From contig OY776125.1 of NCBI GenBank assembly GCA_963675135.1, forward strand, positions 27,886,565 through 27,950,564: DNA of 64,000 bases, read 5' to 3'. Below the pieces are notes generated by a model. The model saw only the letters and a list, made by a program, of their open reading frames with translations. It had not been told where the DNA came from and searched no databases. Positions 23,877-34,922 of the stretch are shown piece by piece. The translations under genes and the position numbers were made by a program. This DNA comes from Galeopsis tetrahit (taxonomy: Eukaryota; Streptophyta; Magnoliopsida; Lamiales; Lamiaceae). Positions within the stretch are counted from its first letter, which is position 1; every line of letters begins with the position of its first letter.

Positions 23877-26571
23877 CTACTCGCCCTGTTGGATCGGTGG
23901 GAGTTGAGGCGGACTCTCAAAATAGACCGGAATCGCCAGGAGGCGAGGAAACATGAGGCCCATGCTCATCAGGTCGAGCAGAGGGAGGACGGAGCCTTCT
24001 GCAGGTTCTTCTTCGACGAGAAGATTGTCAATAAAACTGCCAAACTCGGCCACGTCCACTTCTGGATGAACTTCTTTGAAGTGTCAGACAAGCTCGTGGG
24101 CAATGAGCGCTACCGCATAAGTAGCCCCAGATTCAGCGAGGTAAGCTTTGTCGTCTCGCTCTTTCTTCACGGCGATCAGCTCCCGCCGAAGAGTGGCTAA
24201 ATCGTCCTCAGCAGATGTGGGACGGGAGTGCAGAGTGGTCGCCTCTTCGCGAGCAGCAGCGAGCTCGCTGGACATCGCTCTTTTCTCGTCCTCGGCAACT
24301 TTGAGGCGAGCACGGAGATCTTCGATCAGTTGAAGATCCTCTTGATCTTTCTTCCGAACAGCTGCAAGTTGGGCATCAGAGTCGGCCACCTTTTTCTCAA
24401 GACCAGTGTTAGCCTTGGTCAGTTGGGAGATCGCCACATCTTTCTCCTCATTGCCTTTCCGAAGATCGTGGATTTGAAGGGAAAGTTGCTCGGCCGCGTA
24501 AGATAGGCGACTAGCGCCGACGGCGATCAGTCTCGCATTTTCGGCAGAATTTTGACAGTCGACCTCCTCGACGTATCTTTTAGTTAGCGATCGGGGCAAG
24601 TTCTTCATTGCCCTGATCGCGACCTGGTCCAGCACGTCGTCGTCGGTCGAATCTCGCGACCGGTAATAGTTGAGAAGATCTTCATTGAAGGGATCGGGAC
24701 ACGGGTGCTCGACAATCCTAATAAAGAACAAAGAATCAGAAAAGGATACTTCAAATATTCAAAGGCATTTATTGAGAAAGGCTTACTTAGAAACCCGATC
24801 GGCATTCCAACCGAGTAAGGTGTTGTCCTCGGGGGCCCTCTGCTCGGCCAACGAGCTCGTCTCGCGGACGCTTGGTCTTGCGAGCAGGTGATGGCTTTTT
24901 GGGGGGTGGCGAATTCCCCCTCGGCGGAGATCTCCTCGGAGAGATCCTCTTTTTGGCGGTAGGAGGGCGATGACCCCCTTGGGCGACTTTAGCAGTTTTC
25001 TTGGGGGAGCCTCCGTGGTCTCCGCCCGATCTTTCCGTTTGTTGGTGCCCTCGAAGATGTCGCGCTCGCGACTGACCATCGCAGCACGCAGGGTTTTGTT
25101 CACCATCACTTCTTCAAGCTCGACGGTCGGAGGAAGATAGGTGATTACTTTCGCAGGAACCACTACTAAAAATGAAAGGTCAGCTTTTTGAGAAGAAAAG
25201 ATTCATTCAAGACTTAGAAATATTTTGATACCTGGAGGAAATTCCCGTGTGATGTGGTGAGGAGGTACTCGAAGGCCTGCTCGCTCTCGCATACACTCCC
25301 GGTTCAGAAAGCAGCAAGATCTCTCCAAGTAGCGACGACGAGCGACGCAAAAGATGTGATATTGGAATAAGGGCGATAGACGGTGCTCGGCGGTCTTCCC
25401 GCGAACAGTTTCACTTACAAAAATGAGGAGTTATTCAGTATAGACAAGAGCGAGCACAAATCAAAAGACTTACCACGAATCCTTCGATAGTCGGTGGTAA
25501 TGGGAATGCGATCAGAGGATCCATCGGGCCTCACAACACTTTTCCAGTCCCCGGCAACCCACCACCAGTTGGTTTTCCAATCACGAATTTTATTGGGAAC
25601 CCCTTCAACCAACTTGAAGCGATCGCGAGCCTTCACATAATACCAGCCCTTGCCAACCTTCCTTCCAGCTTCGGCCGACTGAAGGAGATAGTTGATCTCT
25701 CGAGGACTGAGCCAAGTATGCCGACAACCGTTCTCGGCGGCCTCCAGACCGAATACTGTGAGGAGTCCGATTATGTTTGACCATCCGTTCGGCAACACTT
25801 GAGAAGGTGCTACCCCAAGAAAGTGTAAGAAGTTAGTGATTCCGGGGTGCAGTGGAAACCTCAGCCCGGCCTCCGTCATGCCATTGTTTACGGCGACCAT
25901 TCCTTCAGGAGGCTGGTCGACCCTCTCATCTTCTCGCGGAACGAAGAAGCAAACATCTTGAGGCAGTTGGTTCTTCTCCGAGAATTTGCTAACTGGTTCG
26001 CGGAGACGGTGCTCGCATATTCGCTGGCTGCATACTCCGACTCGTATGCTTCTCGGTATGTGCGAGGAATCTCTCTAAGCAGGTACTCGCAAGTATATTG
26101 ATAATATGTCTCCCTCGAGAGCTCGTCCCCATCCAGTTCCTCTCGCCCACTCAGAATATCTTTGATGCTCGCCGCGTAGCGAGCAATCTCTTGATGCTCC
26201 TCGCGAAGAGTGTTCATCAAGGTATCTTCGACTCGGGCCGGGTCAATCTGCTCGCCCGTTTCCACATCTAAATCCTGGTCGCCCAGATCTGAGTTGACCT
26301 CCTCGACATCGTCCTCGGCATCATTGCCGACATCTTCCCTTTCGGACTCATCGGTCTCATTGGCAATCGCTACGACGACCACCTCTAGCATTTCGCCCCA
26401 ACTGTCAGACGGAACGTTAGGGATTCCTACACTAAGGGGGTAGGGCAAATGCACGCCAGAATCCGAGGAGACCACCCTCTCTACCAGGTCCCAACAAGCA
26501 CCCTCGCCGGAAGGACCAGCACCACCAACCAACGGCGGTGAGCCACCACCGGAGCCACCACCAACTTCCAT
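23877..26571 (-). CDS. Antisense spliced gene carried by the Tat element
   Basis: Minus-strand gene starting at ATG 26571 and ending at TAG 23877-23879. Segment 26571-25888 is acidic and low-complexity at the start. Segment 25900-25474 contains GLRFPLHPGI, GVAPSQVLPNGW and YYVKARDRFKLV, which resembles the plant family called 'putative gypsy type transposon'. Segment about 25413-25232 is followed by 25165-24787, which is basic with RDIFEGTNKRK. Segment 24717-23880 has a long predicted coiled coil (ENARLIAVGASRL to RRELIAVKKERDD). GT-AG introns that join the frames are seen at 25166-25231 and 24718-24786, and a likely one at 25414-25473; all are 60-69 bp. Breaks: a frame change near 25940-26050, a probable frame problem in 25232-25413, and TGA at 24084-24086, after which the same frame continues. 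Function is unknown. Because the element moves through plus-strand RNA, minus-strand introns would not be removed during transposition. Confidence 0.75.
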
Positions 26572-26753
26572 TTTTTCTATAGAAATGGGGGGAAAATGAG
26601 AGTTCTAAAGAAAAAAATGTGAGTTATTACCTTTTGCCGATCGAAAACCACCCAAAGTCGCCGGAAAATCTCGAAGAACTTGCTTGGAAGAAGGCTCGAG
26701 AAGGAGTTCGTAAATGCAAAGAGTGAGAAAAGTGATTTCAAGAGAAGTGAGGT

Positions 26754-26765
26754 CCTATTTATAGG
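26754..26765 (-). promoter_or_regulatory. TATA box of the antisense Tat gene
   Basis: cctatttatagg on the plus strand reads CCTATAAATAGG on the minus strand, about 185 bp upstream of the antisense ATG at 26571. A C/T-rich leader follows. A short possible leader intron (26577-26629, donor gtaata, acceptor ctatag) removes 53 bp, which is short for a plant, so I hold that intron loosely. Confidence 0.55.
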
Positions 26766-27122
26766 CAAAACTATTCGGGGACCAATGTGCAAAAAACGGG
26801 GTCAAATTTGAAAATTTCCCAAAGTTCTGGGGTCATCCCCGAAATCGAGGCGAGAAAGTGGGCGTCACGCGCGACCTTTGAGGTCGGCACGCGCCCACGC
26901 GCACAATTCAAATTTTCGGGCACCGACCACGCGCCTAACACATGTCACATCCATTCGTTATCAAAACGCTTCGAAAAGCGTACTCGACGTGAGAAACGAG
27001 GCGACCGCCTCCAACTTTCGTTATCAAGATTCGAATTTGATTTGTTTGTCGAGGACAAGTCCGCCTTCCAAGAAGACGATCACACTGCCTGCCTTACTAT
27101 TCTACGAACACGAAGAAAAGCG

Positions 27123-27135
27123 ACAAGGGGGCAAA
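27123..27135 (+). other. Polypurine tract of the Tat element
   Basis: acaagggggcaaa lies immediately before the 3' LTR start tgttatacc, in the position where plus-strand DNA synthesis is primed. Confidence 0.8.
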
Positions 27136-27845
27136 TGTTATACCCAGTCAAAGAAGTCAATATTTGACAAGTCAATCCTAGTCACCAACTTGCGTGGCGA
27201 CGACTAGTCAACCAAGTCGTGCGACGACTAGTCAACAATATGAAGAAAATGTAATAAATGTAATGTATTTAATATAATTAAGTGCTCGCCTAAAGATGTT
27301 GGCGAGCACATATAGAGCTAGCTAGAAAAGACAAGTGTTTAGAGCCTTGGGAGAAAGCACAGAGCGTGGTCGGCACGGCTTGTGCGACCACCATCCATGA
27401 AGATGACCGGACGACCAGGTCCTCCGGCGAGCACCGTGGTCCAGCTCCTCGGCATCTCGGTGAGGACGACCACCAGAGGCGGTTTAGCATTAAATGCGCC
27501 GTCCCATCACCTTTTCAGGGAGAAACTCAGGTCCTGTGGTAGTGTGCCACGTGTAAAGGCCGGGCAGCCCAAGAAACTAGTATATAATGCCTAGAAGGCT
27601 CATTTGTAAGATTCAAGTAACATTTTCCTACCAAAACCTAAACCCTAAGCAATAAACACTCCCAAGCTCAAAGCTTTAGCTTTTCCAAGAAGCTACTTCT
27701 TGTGTTCTTCATTTGTTCTTCGATAAGATCAAAGATCATCACACTAATCCGTATTAACACGTAATAAACCCCGATCATTATATATGTTTGTTTAGTGCTT
27801 ACGAAAGCCCACATCCAGATCATCCATTCAAAAGCACGTACAACA
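27136..27845 (+). repeat. 3' LTR of the Tat element
   Basis: Same ends as the 5' LTR and collinear throughout, about 10 bp shorter because of one indel in the ctcggcatctcggtgagg segment. It is followed directly by the target duplication GAAGT. Confidence 0.95.
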
Positions 27846-27850
27846 GAAGT

Positions 27851-29313
27851 GAATAGGTTGATTTGCATTGTGTTTCTGCATGTGTGCTTAGAAGACTGTA
27901 AGTATTCACGATGAGAGCAGTTTTCCAGTTACATGTATTTATCTTTACTCAGATTGTAGTGCAAAAAAAATCTTTACTCAGATTGTGTAACTGTAAATCA
28001 TACCCTTGTGATTGTACATAGAGGATGTGTAATTGTTTTTCATTTGTTGTGAAGAAGCTGTAGAAACCAATTCATTGTTGATAGTATGAATGTGAACACG
28101 ACAATTTTCAGAAAAATTGAAGCATTGTTTCGTACACTGATCAATATTCGGAAGCCGAGTTTTTCGTTTCGTTTTTCCATTTTTTGTTTTTTATAGTTAA
28201 AATGAGGAGGGGATTCTCAGGTTGATTTGTGAATGTAGCGAATATTCTACATTGAGCAATTCAATTTAAAAGAGTTTAGAAGGCAAGTTTGCTTTTGGAT
28301 TTCAGAATTCAAGGTTTTGGTTTCATATCAAGTTCTGCCTTTGTCAAATCTGATTTGAGTTTATGATTTCAAATAATATTATTATGAAACACAACTTAAA
28401 ACATGGAATATTAATTTCATGCAAGTGGAAAAATTAAGAAAGAAAGTAGTAATAAAAATAATAATAACGTATATAAATAAATAAGGATATAAACTGTAAG
28501 ATGTCAAACATAATCTTAATTGACACGGTCTAAAATTGATTGTTTCTTATTTTTCAGGTTCTAAATCGATATTGTTATAACCGTGCTAGAAAAATGAAGA
28601 AATTGACAAACAAACAACATGTTAGTTACTTGAGAGAAGATTTTATATATATATTATTCAAAGAGAATGGCTATAGCCTACAATGATACATAAAGACACT
28701 AAGTCAATGGTTTTGGCTATGTTTCAAAGGCAACATTGAAAAGGGAAATATGTTTGACGTTATTAAACATAATATTCTTTTTCGTCTTAAAAGTTTTTAC
28801 ATTTTCAAAAGGTTAAATAAATACTTATTCCGTTTAAATTCATTATGCTTATTTTTTTAATATAAATTTTAATAAATATTAATTAATTTATGTATAAAAT
28901 AAATATATTTAAGAATATGATAAGTTATGGTGGATCTACTTATAAATAAAATATTTTTTATTAATAAAGTAAATGATAGTTTGAATAAATAAAAAAATTG
29001 CAAATTGCAAAATGAAAATAAAATAATATAAATAATACTCATACTTTAAAAAATGAGAATAATTAAATTACATAACAAAAAAAATACTTACAAAATTGAG
29101 CGGGGAGAATATTATTTTTTAAATAAAACTAATGTGGCAAATCCCAATATTATTCAACATATACAATTAAGTTATAAGAAAATCCCTACTTGGTACAAAC
29201 GAAAAGAATAGGCAATTTGCGCTGAAATGAATTGCCTTTGCTTTTTTTCAAAAAAAAAAAAAAATGCCTTTGCTTAAAAAAAAAAAGGCAATTACTTTTT
29301 TATGTTCCAGTTA
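27851..29313. other. Continuation of the kinase 3' region, then AT-rich spacer
   Basis: 27846-28120 is T-rich, transcript-tail-like sequence that would have followed 16197 before the Tat insertion. It contains a doubled phrase tctttactcagattgt (about 27943 and 27970). From 28200 on there is AT-rich spacer with no supported gene. A small A/T-run hairpin with gcctttgct lies at 29230-29290. Confidence 0.5.
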
Positions 29314-30500
29314 CCTGTATGTAGGGTTGTAAACAAATCAAATAATTTTACTCGATTCGGTATTCGTATTCGAATTTTGATATTCGTATTCGAAATTTTA
29401 TGATTCGAATTCGAATACAAATATTTTTTTTGATTCGATTAATAAACGAATACAAATACAAAATTATGATATTCGATTCGATATTCGTAAGTATTCGATT
29501 CGATTTATATAAATATATATTATATATGTATAATATACTTAAGTTATTTAATAAATTAAAATTATATTTATTTATTTAATTACTAATAATTTGTGTAGAA
29601 CTATTCAATAATCAATGCAGTAGCAACATGCCCACGTACAACCCACAAGCCCAATTCACGCATATACGCAAAACCTACCTTAATTCAATTTCAATTTTAG
29701 TTTCTCTAATTCCAAACTCCCTTTACCCTCTGCAACGCGACCCTCCTTCTCTCCGTCCCGCAGCTTGCCACCGGTCTTCCACCTCCGTTCACGGCCAGTC
29801 GACCACTAGTCACCACCTCTATCCCCGTTCCTCACGCTCACACACACGCACACATCGAAGTTGTGATTCTATCAACATATTATGTAGGTGTAATTTCTTA
29901 AATGTTTGCGTGGATCCACTCAGAGTTTCATCTCACGCCGCTCACTCCCGTCATCTGTACCGCCATCGCCGTCGCGTCTGTACCGTCATCGCTATCGCCG
30001 TCGCGTCTGTACCGCCATCGCCGTCGCGTCTGTACCGTCATCGCTATCGCCGTCGCGTCTGTACCGCCATCGTCGTTGTCAAGCTCTCTCCCCCCTCCCC
30101 CTTCTCTACTGTGTACGCGTAAGTTAGTAGGTAGGGCACAAAATTAGAATTAGGGTTCTTCTTTGGGCCTGAATTGGATTTGCCCATTGTTCTATCTATA
30201 TTCTTTGGGCCGTAATATTGGAACCGTCAATTATTAATAACCCAGTTTTTTGTCTATATTTTTGGGCTAATTAACCCAAACACATGTTAAAAAAAAAATC
30301 AATTTTCCATTTTTCGAATCGAATACTCGAACCGAATCGAATAATATATATCGAATAATCACTCGAATCGAATATTGAATCGAATTTATTATTCGAAAAA
30401 TAAACGAATACGAATACGAATATTTGAATACTTTCACGAATACGAATCGAATAGTGTGGTAATCGCTTCAATTCGATTCGTTTACAACCCTACCTGTATG
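29314..30500. mobile_element. Non-autonomous hAT element with 8-bp target duplication
   Basis: The left end TAGGGTTGTAAAC starts at 29322 and the right end GTTTACAACCCTA finishes at 30492. Both sides are flanked by the same 8 bp, CCTGTATG (29314-29321 and 30493-30500), the duplication size of hAT elements. Subterminal regions on both sides are rich in ATTCGAAT-type motifs (29345-29510 and 30310-30480), likely transposase-binding sites. No transposase is encoded. The centre is unrelated GC-richer cargo. Confidence 0.9.
29600..30200 (+). other. GC-richer cargo of the hAT element with a minisatellite
   Basis: Composition is unlike the AT-rich ends. Within it, 29955-30075 alternates two short units: ctgtaccgccatcgccgtcg and ctgtaccgtcatcgctatcg plus ccgtcgcgt. 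The higher-order period is about 52 bp, repeated at least twice. A 164-residue frame (29628-30122) covers it, but its C-terminal half is simply the repeat translated (arginine/valine-rich), so I do not call a protein. Probably a captured host 5' leader or exon. Confidence 0.6.
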
Positions 30501-30792
30501 TAGATCCAATATCTAAATGGTTCGGATATACAGCTACGGGTTAAAATTTGGGTTTGAGGAAAGATAACTATCATTTGTGCCGCTCAAGAACATTCTAGAG
30601 AGTAGGGAGGAAAGAGGTACCTCCATTAACTAACCATGGCAAAGAACGTACTCCTCTCTCAATCCCCGCACATAATTTATTTTCCCAACTTCTCATCTCA
30701 ATCAATCAATCAATCGAGTTCGCCCTAGAATGTAAAATTAAAATTCGAGATTTTCTGTTCCTAAACACCAATCCACGATCAATTGAGGGCAA

Positions 30793-30838
30793 ATGACGAG
30801 AGGCGCAACCCAAGGAGAAGGATAAGAAGAATCGTCAA
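30793..30838 (+). pseudogene. Possible SERF/4F5-type first exon relic
   Basis: An ATG followed by MTRG and, after a 2-nt frame change, REKDKKNRQ, then a GTGAGT donor. This resembles the first exon of small EDRK-rich factor proteins, which begin MTRGNQRE. The upstream sequence looks like a plant 5' leader. No later exon was recognised, and the frame change means this copy would not work. Confidence 0.3.
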
Positions 30839-30995
30839 GTGAGTTGTTGAGAGATCAATTTCGTCTTTGTACCATCTCCATCGCCGAAGCCGAAGGTTTC
30901 AGTCTATACAATCCCTGTAATGCTTATACTTGTTAGATTGTTTTTATTGTGATTTGTTAGTGTGGAATTTTGTGTGCAGTTATGCGAAACAACAT

Positions 30996-31136
30996 ATGGA
31001 AGTCTCTCAATGACAAAGTGGGATAGCTCAAGTGGTTAGAACACCACTACCTAGGTCTTAGATCCTGGGTTCGAGTCATGGGGAGGGGAAAAGGGATGGG
31101 TATTTAATGTAATTCAAAAAAAAAATGGAAGTCTCT
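30996..31136 (+). mobile_element. tRNA-derived SINE, copy 1
   Basis: Body 31008-31124, flanked by the 12-bp duplication ATGGAAGTCTCT (30996-31007 and 31125-31136). An A-box-like tagctcaagtggttagaac and a B-box gggttcgagtc lie in the head, and the tail is A-rich. Pol III would transcribe it from the internal boxes, and mobilisation would need a LINE's reverse transcriptase. It is the same family as copy 2 at 53180. Confidence 0.9.
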
Positions 31137-31480
31137 TAGTCAATTATGTCATGTATCTCTGATTTAAAGGGCTTGCTATGAAGGACACCAATGTGGCTTA
31201 AATCCATGGAAAAGTATGTTGGTTATGATTCTTTCTATTTAATTAATTGATGGATTGGTAAAATCGTTGCATAACTCTAATATTTTTTTCTTAATTTTTG
31301 TGATACAGAGCGCCGCCTGCCACGTTCCATCCCACAAAGAGTAAGCTTAAGTCAATAATCTTTTTAGGGCACGTTTGGTGCATAAGATTAGGGGCCTAAT
31401 CTTGAGTTTGGTTGCCATTTTTTGGGCCAACGTGTTTTGCCTTGGCCTGCGATTAATTGAAGATAGTAGGCGATATTATA

Positions 31481-31770
31481 TACTCCCTCAGTTCCATACT
31501 TGAAGGCTCAAACCAATTGGGCACGGGTTTTAATGAATGAATTGTTTATTAATATTGTGTAAGATAAAGTGGGGATAGTAAAGACTTTTTAACTTTATAA
31601 ATAATAATAAAGTTACTTTTTAGTGTAATAAAGTAGTGGCATTTGTTGTAATATTGTGATGTTTTAAGGGGAGTGTTTAAAAGTGTTTTTGCTATTTTAG
31701 GTAATGTGCCTTCAAGTATGGGACGCCCAAAATGGTAAAATGTGCCTTCAAGTATGGGACGGAGGGAGTA
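31481..31770. mobile_element. Stowaway-type MITE with a duplicated inner end
   Basis: Starts ctccctcagttccatacttg at 31483 and ends with the inverted copy caagtatgggacggagggag at 31768, flanked by TA on both sides. Near the right end the phrase atgtgccttcaagtatggga occurs twice, about 36 bp apart, so part of the terminus is doubled. Confidence 0.85.
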
Positions 31771-33428
31771 TTTATATCTGCCCAAAATGGAGGAGATTGT
31801 CTATCTGGGCAAAAAGAGGGAGCCGATTGACACCCTTATTCCTAAAATACCCCTGGGTATATAAAACAAACCCTAACCTTTCCACTCCATAATTTTCGTC
31901 TTTGTGTACGGATGCGGCTCTCTGGCGACGAGGTAGGTGAACGGCGATTTATGGTTTCTTGTTCATCTCCTCTCTCACTTCACTCTCCCTCTCGCTTCAC
32001 TCTCTCTTCTTGTCAACTCTCATCGTCTTTCTCCCATCTCATATTTTTCACACTTTTTCCTAAATTTTTTTAGGGTTTTGCTTTGCGGATTTGGGCGGTT
32101 AACGACGACTCTATGCGATTCTGGAAGTGAACTTGTTTACGCCGATTTCAGAACACGATTCGAGGAACAACATGACTCAAGAAAGCTTCGTCCGTTCGTT
32201 TCTCTCCCTATGCGCGTTGGTCGCAGGTTATGGGTTCTCTTATGTTGTTTTTTATTTTATATATGTGTGTATTCGAACTTAGAGTTTTTACCGCAGGAGG
32301 AAGGTACTTGAGTCCGTGTTCGATTCAACGATTTTTTCTCGTGTTGATTCAGAAATTCGTGTAACATTTGTATGGTGTTTTTCAAATCTGTAACATGCGT
32401 TTTTCAAATCTGTAACATTTGAATATGTTGTTTCTTTTCTCGTATGAATATACACAAATTATAGGATTTTCTGCATTTTGTTGTTTGCATATCTTGATTT
32501 TTGGATTTTATTGTTTGCACACCTTTTTTTTTTTTTTTTTGGTAATCAGTGGCTATTTACTTATTCCAAGTCCTCACATCTTTTGCATTGATCTTCAATT
32601 TTGTAACCCTGATTTTCTGTATATCTAAACATTCCATTTATAATGTGCTCAATTACCAAGTAGCAATTTTTTTGTCATAACATTTTCACTTGTCTCTACA
32701 AATAATAGGATGCAATGGTTACTTGTTCTGGCAATTGTAAGATAATTGTTGTCATGTACTCATTCCAAATGATTTAATGTAATGAAACAAATTTTGTGCT
32801 TTTTATGTTCACATCTGTTCGTGTAAAAGCATCTCATGAACACATGTGCATATATGTCTGATGTACATATTGATCTAAAGTAGGCCATCGAATTATTACA
32901 TATTATTTGCATACCTTGTTTTTTCCCACTTGTGCATTCTTGTTCTTATTTTTTTTTACAAATCTGTCATTTTTCCCCTCTCGTGCCCTTTCAGTTCTGG
33001 ATTTGGATCAAATTTTACTAAGCCAAGAAACTCAATTAAATGATATTTTGCTCACACTCCATGCTCATTTTAAGGTATGCAAGAAGTGTAGTAAGTAAAT
33101 ATGGTCCATTTTGACTTTCTTGTTTTCCTTTTATGGCTGTGAGTTGAGTCTGTCTAATTTTCTTGGTGCTCTTTGCATTACCTAAATTTATCTAGGCAAG
33201 TGGAACAATAGATAACTCATTTCCATAGTTTTCTTTATTCTAGGATGCAGTAGGAGTTTGTTGTACTTTATATATGTTCAGGGGATTGGTTATATACCAA
33301 TTGAAGCTCGGTTGAATAACTTGGTATTTGCAATTGCATGACACAATTAATTGGAATAACGAATAACAAGAATTTCAATGACTTTCTAAATGGAAACAAG
33401 GGGAGAGCAGTAGTTGTGAACATCTGAG
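31771..33428 (+). other. Transcript-like region without a recognised product
   Basis: 31850-31940 has TATA-like gggtatataaaac, then aaaccctaacc and a donor-like gacgaggtaggt, as in a plant promoter and leader. 32994-33075 looks like an internal exon (acceptor tttcag, donor gtatgc) translating to DLDQILLSQETQLNDILL, which I do not recognise. The remainder is T-rich and intron-like. Confidence 0.4.
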
Positions 33429-33804
33429 AATCACTACAACAAAATGCATTTCTTGTAACCAATATATTTGTAACCAATATTTAAATGGTTACGAAAAATT
33501 GATCTATTGTAACAAAAAATTTAGATTTGTTATAAAAAGTAACATTTTAAATTACAAGAAGTATTTGTTGTTACAAATAATATAATGTTGTTACAAATAG
33601 TATACACAATTTATTATTAGACCAATAATAATGTAAATGGATTTTCATTGTCACGTTTCCTCATTTTCTATTGGAGAGAGAATTCTGAATCCCTAATTCC
33701 CCTCCACCTCGCGCCTTCGCCCCCTTCTCCCGCGATGCTCTTGCCGATCTTTCCTCCATCGCGCCTCACCCCCCCCTCTTTCGCCACCATGCCCTCTATT
33801 CTGA

Positions 33805-33945
33805 CGCGATTGGCTCGTGCTGGAAATGTTAGAAGATAATCGCCGAAGGTAGCGAAGCCGAATAAGAAGAAGAAGCCCCTTGGCCGCGGTCACAAGTGTG
33901 CGGAATAGAAAATCGCCTCTTCATCACGACCGATAAGTCTATTCC
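33805..33945 (+). pseudogene. Captured fragment of ribosomal protein eS30
   Basis: Translates to RLARAGNVRR, a stop (TAA at 33838-33840), SPKVAKPNKKKKPLGRGHK and another stop. This matches the conserved core of the small-subunit protein eS30 (LARAG, then TPKVAK, then KKKKPRGRAHKR) with scattered substitutions. The ubiquitin-like part and most of the C-terminus are not visible. It lies inside the CACTA element and cannot encode a working protein. Confidence 0.8.
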
Positions 33946-34703
33946 CCCTATCAATTTTTTAGGTTAATTAATCTGTGTGCTATATCTGAATTTCTTATCG
34001 CGATTCCGTTTAATTCAAATGAAGTTGCAAATATACTGTTTGACCAAATGTACCTCTTCCGATTTTGTTTAAGCCAAAATTGGTTAAGAACTCAACATTA
34101 AAAAATATTGATTTCATAGAGTAATGTAGTTAGACATGTATAAGGATTTAGAATTCACCAATAACCACTTTCTTGTTCAGTTGATGCCGCCTCCTGCTTA
34201 CTTATTGATTTCAATCTTTTGCCATCCTTTTCCTTTTTACACTTTTCCTATTTCAGGGAGTAAAAAAAGGAATCTTATTTTCACAAAAGGATAATTGATA
34301 AATAGTCTATCAAGTGTAAATTGAGAGGGAAAATACTGATGCTACTTTTGAGGGTATATATAGTGTGAAGCTTCAGCTCCATGGTTAGATTGACTTGTTC
34401 GTATATATGAAAACAAGAACTCTTCTCTCAATTTGTATATGCTATAATTTTCTGGTCTGACTTCAGGCCTCACCTGCATTTAATCACTTAATGAAAATCT
34501 CCTGAAAACCAATTAAATTGAGAACTAATTTTCAATATGACATAGGATAAATGCCATCTAACATAGGAAAAATTAGGCAAAATATAGAACTGATGAACAC
34601 TATACTATTAAGCTGCTAAAAGATAAGAAAATACGTAATAATAAAAATTCCCAGAATGTCGTGGTCTTATGGTATCCATTTTTTCTCTAATTATTTTTCT
34701 GAG

Positions 34704-34922
34704 GTGACAGATTATAGTTTTACTACTGATATGGAGGTTGAACTCAATAATGTGTCCGCTGGAACAACTGAATGGAAATGCCTTCTATGAGGTAATTGGA
34801 CTAGATTTAGCAAGTATTGCAGTAGTGCTAGGAACGTCCATATCCATCAAGTGAATAGTTACTACGTGCAGCTTGGTGAAGACAGAAAGGTTCACTTACC
34901 CAAGCACGTATTGGTTTCTCAA
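34704..34922 (+). pseudogene. Captured fragment of a plant type IA DNA topoisomerase
   Basis: Single frame: DYSFTTDMEVELNNVSAG, then TEWKCLL, a TGA, NWTRFSKYC, NVHIHQV, then directly YYVQLGEDRKVHLPK. In the plant bacterial-type topoisomerase I, the first part is the end of the catalytic region and YVQLGEDRKG is a later C-terminal repeat. The zinc-ribbon stretch normally between them is absent, so exons were lost or skipped. Most residues fit the family well, so capture is probably not ancient. Confidence 0.75.

Larger units (their letters stand above)
16193..27850 (+). mobile_element. Complete Ty3/gypsy LTR retrotransposon, Tat-type
   Basis: LTRs at 16198-16917 and 27136-27845 are flanked by the 5-bp duplication GAAGT (16193-16197 and 27846-27850). 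The order is LTR, a tttggcgc primer-binding-site candidate, gag-protease-RT-RNase H-second RNase H-integrase on the plus strand, a long 3' region with a minus-strand gene, the polypurine tract acaagggggcaaa, and LTR. The second RNase H (FVDGSS) and the antisense gene downstream of integrase are characteristic of the plant Tat group. The element lies about 70 bp past the stop codon of the NDR kinase pseudogene, so it went into that locus's 3' untranslated region. The total of 11.6 kb is complete in structure but its coding regions are broken. Confidence 0.95.

Noticed and set aside
25847..26443. Plus-strand frames opposite the antisense Tat gene
   Set aside because: They are shadows of the minus-strand coding segments, which have recognisable domain phrases and splice sites.
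31021..31078. Possible tRNA gene (A and B boxes present)
   Set aside because: It lacks a full cloverleaf acceptor stem, has an A-rich tail and target duplications, and a sister copy exists; it is a SINE.
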